NCBI GenBank assembly: GCA_944393045.1 | Contig: CALXYT010000013.1 | Location: 1-48,512 of the forward strand | Length of the DNA: 48,512 nt | Direction of reading: 5' to 3' | Source of the DNA: an uncultured Succinivibrionaceae bacterium | Lineage (GTDB): Bacteria > Pseudomonadota > Gammaproteobacteria > Enterobacterales > Succinivibrionaceae | Shown: in pieces, positions 46,282 to 48,512 of the stretch | Layout of the letters: each line of letters starts with the position of its first letter | Numbering within the stretch: the stretch's first letter is position 1 | Notes under the pieces: generated by a model | Told to the model about the DNA's origin: nothing | Database searches by the model: none | Seen by the model: only the letters and a program-made list of their open reading frames with translations | Program-made: the position numbers and the translations under genes

Positions 46282-46890
46282 CTAACAGCCATTAGAATAT
46301 ACTTCAATTATCACATTAGAGCTTGTATCAGAATTTACCACTAAGGAATATGAAACCACGCAGGAATCCACTAAAAAACCAGTGTATCCAGGACTTTGAG
46401 CCGAGGCAAAATAGATTGTGCCAGTACCTTGTTTTAAATTCTCAGGAGTATTTGAACCTCCTTTAAGCTTAATAGTATCAGGATTATAATAACACCATCC
46501 CCATAAAGCATCACATTTACCAGCGGTGTCCATTCTCTTAAGAGAATAAGTATCCTCAAGAGCCAATACTACCCCATTACCTAGAGCGGAAGGATTACCG
46601 TAACTTGTACACACAGTAGAAGATGATTTTTTATCTTCGGAACATTCTATTTTAAAAACACCATACATATCCTGACCTGCAAACATAGGTAGCTTATTAC
46701 GATGTTTTATAACAGAATCTGAATAAATAATATCGACAATATTATGTAGCATCATTTTCATTTGCGTTAAATCATCGATTCTGGCCTCAGTAGTAATACC
46801 TACAAATCTTGGCATTAGTACCTTTATTACAATGACAATGATTATAATCACTATTATCAGTTCAACTAATGTAAAACCATTACTTCTCAT
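46282..46890 (-). CDS. Type IV pilin-like protein (MSHA-like), isoleucine-rich N terminus
   Basis: 202 aa. The leader MRSNG is followed by FTLVEL, the prepilin peptidase site, with the conserved Glu5 of the mature protein. The hydrophobic helix is almost pure Ile and Val (IIVIIIIVIVIKVL) and lacks the Gly-Ile-Leu-Ala step seen in its neighbour. The globular part shares its pattern with the pilin at 47367: a CTSYG segment, KCDALWGWCYY, DSCVVSYS and a C-terminal NGC, giving several Cys pairs. It is probably a minor pilin or pseudopilin of the same system. No assembly ATPase, platform or peptidase gene is in the window. Ribosome binding site weak. Confidence 0.85.
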   Translation of the reverse strand: MRSNGFTLVELIIVIIIIVIVIKVLMPRFVGITTEARIDDLTQMKMMLHNIVDIIYSDSVIKHRNKLPMFAGQDMYGVFKIECSEDKKSSSTVCTSYGNPSALGNGVVLALEDTYSLKRMDTAGKCDALWGWCYYNPDTIKLKGGSNTPENLKQGTGTIYFASAQSPGYTGFLVDSCVVSYSLVVNSDTSSNVIIEVYSNGC

Positions 46891-46951
46891 TTATTTTTCT
46901 TATTATAGTGTAGTTGAATCAGCCTTAAATATATGGCTAATTTCAACAGCC

Positions 46952-46980
46952 AAAAAGTAAAATTTACCATTTTACTTTTT
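46952..46980. repeat. Perfect 12-bp inverted repeat before the pilin gene
   Basis: AAAAAGTAAAAT and ATTTTACTTTTT flank the loop TTACC, about 60 bases upstream of the pilin ATG on the minus strand. The T run follows on the plus strand, where no gene ends, so it may be a leader hairpin or operator rather than a terminator. Confidence 0.5.
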
Positions 46981-47311
46981 GTCTTTGTTTTTCCAATTTC
47001 ATATTACGTATTACGTGTTGTTCTTCTTGTCTTTATTATTTGTTAGAAGTGTTTGGGGGAAGATAATTTTCATATTTACTAAATAATTTTTCTGAAATTT
47101 TTTGCTAAAAGCTAAATTGTTACATATTGTAACTTAGATTTGATTTGCTTTTTGTGAGCAAACAACAAACTTATTAAATGAAGTTTGACTTTTTATAACT
47201 AAGAACTGAAATTTTTGATTCTTTTCAGTTTTCAGGTAAGCAGTTTTTAAAGTATTTTTGGGAATAAGTTTTAAAAAGGGAAAGTAAGTTTTATCTGAGA
47301 CTTAACTTATA

Positions 47312-47349
47312 TAAAAAAACAAAGGGGGCAGTTTTTCTGAACCCCCTTT
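47312..47349 (-). terminator. Rho-independent terminator of the MshA-like pilin gene
   Basis: On the minus strand AAAGGGGG pairs with CCCCCTTT across a 13-base loop and is followed by GTTTTTTTAT, about 17 bases past the stop at 47367. Confidence 0.9.
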
Positions 47350-47366
47350 ACGACTAAAAAGATAGA

Positions 47367-47963
47367 TTAGCAACCACCTCTATGGATGGTAGTTTTAATA
47401 GTTGTTGTTTTAGAAGTATCATCAGGAGTGACGGTATATTCTAATACGCAAGAAGCTGATGAATATTCAGTTGATGTTCCTGATGTGGTACCTACTAAAC
47501 CAACACTTGATGAAGGAGCTACGTAAATGGTGTTATCTGAAATTTCGTATACACACCATCTGTCAGAACTATCACAAGCACCTGCTTTAGTTAATTTCAC
47601 AAAATCAGTATCAGCCTGTTCCAAAGATCTGATAATCCCCTCAAAGTTTGCCTGAGGATAACCGTAAACTGTACAAATGATATCTGATGTACTGCCATCT
47701 TTATTTGCCTCAGTACAAGTTTGTACTGCACCATCTGAATTCTTTCCACCGTAGTCCTTTATTTTATCAGTACCTTGAATTACAGATTTTGCAAAAGACA
47801 TATTAGCAGCACTTAAAATAGCACCCTTAACACCTTGCATAGCAGATACACGAGCATCTGACTGTAAATCCATAAACTTAGGAGCTGCTGTTGCTGCCAA
47901 AATACCAAGAATGACAATAACCACTACTAACTCAATAAGTGTAAAACCATTATTACGTCTCAT
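47367..47963 (-). CDS. MSHA-type major pilin-like protein
   Basis: 198 aa. The leader MRRNNG precedes [20 protein letters not shown] and [12 protein letters not shown], a stretch highly typical of MSHA pilins of Vibrio and relatives. Glu5 of the mature protein is present. The globular domain has [34 protein letters not shown] and a final GGC, so at least two disulfides are likely. The ribosome binding site GGAGG is strong, TATAAT lies about 20 bases upstream and a tight terminator follows, all fitting a highly expressed subunit. Its role would be a type IV pilus or pseudopilus for attachment or motility. Confidence 0.9.
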   Translation of the reverse strand: MRRNNGFTLIELVVVIVILGILAATAAPKFMDLQSDARVSAMQGVKGAILSAANMSFAKSVIQGTDKIKDYGGKNSDGAVQTCTEANKDGSTSDIICTVYGYPQANFEGIIRSLEQADTDFVKLTKAGACDSSDRWCVYEISDNTIYVAPSSSVGLVGTTSGTSTEYSSASCVLEYTVTPDDTSKTTTIKTTIHRGGC

Positions 47964-48410
47964 AACGCCTCCGTTTTTATAATTATAGTAATAGGATTAA
48001 CGCTCTTATAAAAATTATTTATCCGTCCATACGTAGTTTTTTAGCAAAATATTATATGGCTAACAGTTTAAATCACTTTTAAAACAGCAATTCCTTCCTA
48101 ATATCCTTTTGTTTGTAATTAACGTGCAACTAAAAATTTAAAACAATTAAAAAATAGCTCTTAATTTACGTAAGCCACGCTACACTCTTATTATAAATTT
48201 GGGTTTTAAATAAGAGTAATGTTTTATCTATAAAATAATACCTGTATCATACTTTTTCTGAAAACGTTTTTATAATTTTTAAAGATCTTTCTTTTTACTC
48301 TTCTATTTGCTTAAAAAATAGCTCTCCTGCTACATATATCAATATGTTTAAAAGAAAAGCACCCTGTTAAAAGATCAAAAAAATAACCTTTCTTAATTTT
48401 GATATTTTAA
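47964..48410. other. AT-rich intergenic region before the mobile element
   Basis: About 450 bases containing the upstream region of the pilin gene. No gene or distinct structure is seen. Confidence 0.5.
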
Positions 48411-48512
48411 TGACATACTCCCCACGCATAAATGCGGGGGGGGGTTCTAGTATCAACAAATCTAGCCTACTTTTGTAGGTCTTACAAATTCTCCTCTAAG
48501 AGTTGATGCCCC
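48411..48512 (-). mobile_element. End of an IS200/IS605-type (TnpB) element, cut by the window edge
   Basis: On the minus strand the region ends with a C run, a bulged hairpin GCGCAT-like stem (48420-48440), then GGGGAGTATGTCA, the usual right end of IS200/IS605 elements carrying tnpB. Inside lie a hairpin CCTAC/GTAGG (48466-48479) and an enclosing stem ATCAAC/GTTGAT (48452-48457 with 48502-48507), consistent with the structured 3' guide RNA (omega RNA) of TnpB. The body, and any tnpA or tnpB gene, would lie beyond position 48512. A run of nine G residues at 48436-48444 is longer than I would expect. Confidence 0.65.

Larger units (their letters stand above)
46891..47366. other. Spacer between the two pilin genes
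   Basis: About 475 bases. It contains a perfect 12-bp inverted repeat at 46952-46980, a smaller palindrome (GTTAC-5-GTAAC) at 47119-47133 and the terminator of the upstream pilin. No gene is seen. The two pilins are therefore probably separate transcription units. Confidence 0.5.

Overview
The window is low-GC, gene-dense proteobacterial DNA. Class I fumarase, MenF-type isochorismate synthase, oligopeptidase A, DolP, RecBCD and MSHA-like pilins together point to a gammaproteobacterium. The low GC, the succinate and menaquinone theme and the unusually long RecBCD subunits suggest an anaerobic gut or rumen member of the Succinivibrionaceae. That family placement is inference; no 16S gene is present.

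Layout. 1-1931: no credible gene, with bulged palindromes that may be mobile-element relics. 1932-6576: an orphan 520-aa protein, tRNA-Ser(GGA), a probable pseudo-glycosyltransferase and a membrane-anchored coiled-coil protein. 7229-10717: class I fumarase with a clear promoter and terminator, a 111-aa hypothetical and a small outer-membrane beta-barrel protein. 10856-22311: a recC-recB-recD operon on the minus strand. 22468-27180: menF, prlC and a maltose/galactoside O-acetyltransferase. 27181-28253: a long non-coding gap that may hold decayed membrane-protein sequence. 28254-30983: a PMCA-type Ca2+ ATPase. 31573-38266: one minus-strand phosphate block, pstS-pstC-pstA-pstB-phoU-phoB-phoR, covering high-affinity uptake, its signalling subunit and the two-component system. 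38661-45912: the lipoprotein DolP, a Sel1-repeat lipoprotein, a 27-codon small ORF, a methyl-accepting chemotaxis protein and a secreted helical protein. 46282-47963: two related type IV pilins. 48411-48512: the end of an IS200/IS605-type (TnpB) element running off the right edge.

The most striking observation is that PstS appears circularly permuted. The half that carries SREEGSGTRG and ends in GYVPM comes right after the lipobox, and the half that normally comes first (GSSSVTP to IYTGKITSW) sits at the C terminus. As I recall, PstS, PhoB and PhoR all read more like clostridial proteins than like their E. coli namesakes, so the whole phosphate block may have been acquired from a gut Firmicute. 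Other points: RecB, RecC and RecD are each about a quarter to 40 percent longer than in E. coli while the helicase and nuclease motifs I checked are intact; the glycosyltransferase has lost the residues that normally bind donor; and a lone CRISPR-repeat-like sequence lies at 31259-31291.

All family calls come from reading motifs by eye. No database search, alignment or structure prediction was run.
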